From Paenibacillus pasadenensis DSM 19293 (GTDB taxonomy: Bacteria; Bacillota; Bacilli; Paenibacillales; Paenibacillaceae), in the NCBI RefSeq assembly GCF_000422485.1, contig NZ_KE383851.1, positions 27,471-91,470 of the forward strand: a stretch of 64,000 bases of DNA. The letters run 5' to 3'. The first letter of the stretch is position 1; each line of letters begins with the position of its first letter. A program made the translations under genes and the position numbers. The notes under the pieces are model-generated. The model did not search any database. It saw nothing but the letters and a program-made list of their open reading frames with translations, and had not been told where the DNA came from. Of the stretch, positions 63,536 to 64,000 are shown piece after piece.

Positions 63536-64000
63536 TTAGAAGATTCTATAGTTGGCGACTTTATAGGCAAGCACATAGGATACGCCGACGAGGATACAGG
63601 AAATGACCGACTTGAACAATCCGACTGCCGTGCTGATTGAATATTGGGCCTGCTGGATGCCGAGGCGGTAGACATACGTATCGATGATGTCGCCCGTCTG
63701 GTACACGACCGGCGAGTACAGATTGTAGATCTGATCAAAGCCGGCGTTCAGCACGTTTCCGAGCGACAGCACGGACATCAGCACGATCGTCGGCATAAGC
63801 AGCGGCAGCGTAATATAAATCGTCTGCTTCCAGCGTTTTGCGCCGTCGATGACGGCAGCCTCGTACAAGCCGGGATCGATGCCCGACAACGCCGCCAAAT
63901 AAACGACCGTCCCAAAGCCGAAGCCTTTCCATATATCGCTCACGATCATCGTCCAGGGGAAGAGGGACGGATTGCCGAGGAAATTGACGGCGGGAATTCC
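63536..64000 (-). CDS. Sugar ABC transporter permease (LplB/MalF-like), partial
   Basis: The frame is open at the right window edge and ends at a TAA at 63538-63536, so only the last 154 residues are seen. It has IVSDIWKGFGFGTVVYLAALSG, the EAA loop DPGLYEAAVIDGAKRWKQTI with YITLPLLMPTIVLM, and the closing VSYVLAYKVANYRIF. It is 12 bases upstream of the second permease gene in the same operon and should form the transmembrane heterodimer with it. The binding protein gene probably lies beyond the window. Confidence 0.92.
   Translation of the reverse strand, partial: GIPAVNFLGNPSLFPWTMIVSDIWKGFGFGTVVYLAALSGIDPGLYEAAVIDGAKRWKQTIYITLPLLMPTIVLMSVLSLGNVLNAGFDQIYNLYSPVVYQTGDIIDTYVYRLGIQQAQYSISTAVGLFKSVISCILVGVSYVLAYKVANYRIF

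Overview
The window is a high-GC chromosome segment from a Gram-positive, endospore-forming member of the Paenibacillaceae (Paenibacillus/Cohnella-like). The evidence is strong AGGAGG-type ribosome binding sites, many TTG and GTG starts, a hemE-hemH-hemY cluster, RacE, YtpB, two YjcZ-type sporulation miniproteins, YwbE, YugP, a RelQ-type alarmone synthetase, and YesN/YesM two-component genes beside a Gram-positive sugar ABC transporter. It is mostly core chromosome. I saw no rRNA, tRNA, phage, insertion sequence or CRISPR array.

Layout. 1-13.6 kb: an AraC regulator diverging from a GH4 alpha-galactosidase, an OmpR-type two-component pair, glutamate racemase, an M14 carboxypeptidase, small HesB-like and DUF1450 proteins, a THUMP-domain RNA methyltransferase, an O-methyltransferase, and a LacI regulator diverging from a large clan GH-A glycosidase. 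13.7-24.6 kb: an XRE regulator, a multi-PAS hybrid kinase, the heme operon, a CapA-family protein, a glycerophosphodiesterase and a DUF92 membrane protein. 24.7-34.1 kb: oligoendopeptidase F, small genes, a methyltransferase, a cold shock protein, tetraprenyl-beta-curcumene synthase, phosphofructokinase, a DUF4015 glycosidase and YitT.

34.2-45 kb: a CshA-like RNA helicase, a YjcZ miniprotein, a DUF624 protein, a 6S RNA gene recognised from its closing stem and promoter, thiol peroxidase, a rhomboid protease, YugP with a MerR regulator, then amtB followed by a DUF294 nucleotidyltransferase and a DnaQ-like exonuclease. 45-59 kb: a 13-bp minisatellite, citramalate synthase, DNA polymerase IV, ferredoxin, an L,D-transpeptidase, pyrD, relQ, an RsuA-type pseudouridine synthase, a small peptide/attenuator-like locus, a second DEAD-box helicase beside a second YjcZ gene, YwbE, a nitroreductase with a clear operator, and an alpha/beta hydrolase.

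59.2-64 kb: a block that looks less GC-rich by eye. It holds a YesN/YesM-type two-component system converging on two sugar ABC permease genes. The downstream permease (MalG/LplC-like) carries an in-frame amber codon about 57 codons before its natural end.

Most notable points: the amber-interrupted permease, the 10-codon peptide gene followed by two hairpins and a strong terminator at 53.86 kb, PepF with a second upstream start that would add a signal peptide, a translationally coupled upstream ORF before a methyltransferase, a duplicated stop/start junction between capA and the phosphodiesterase gene, and several well-formed operators. No unmistakably new multi-gene system is visible; the best candidates are the small-peptide locus and the amtB-DUF294-exonuclease trio.
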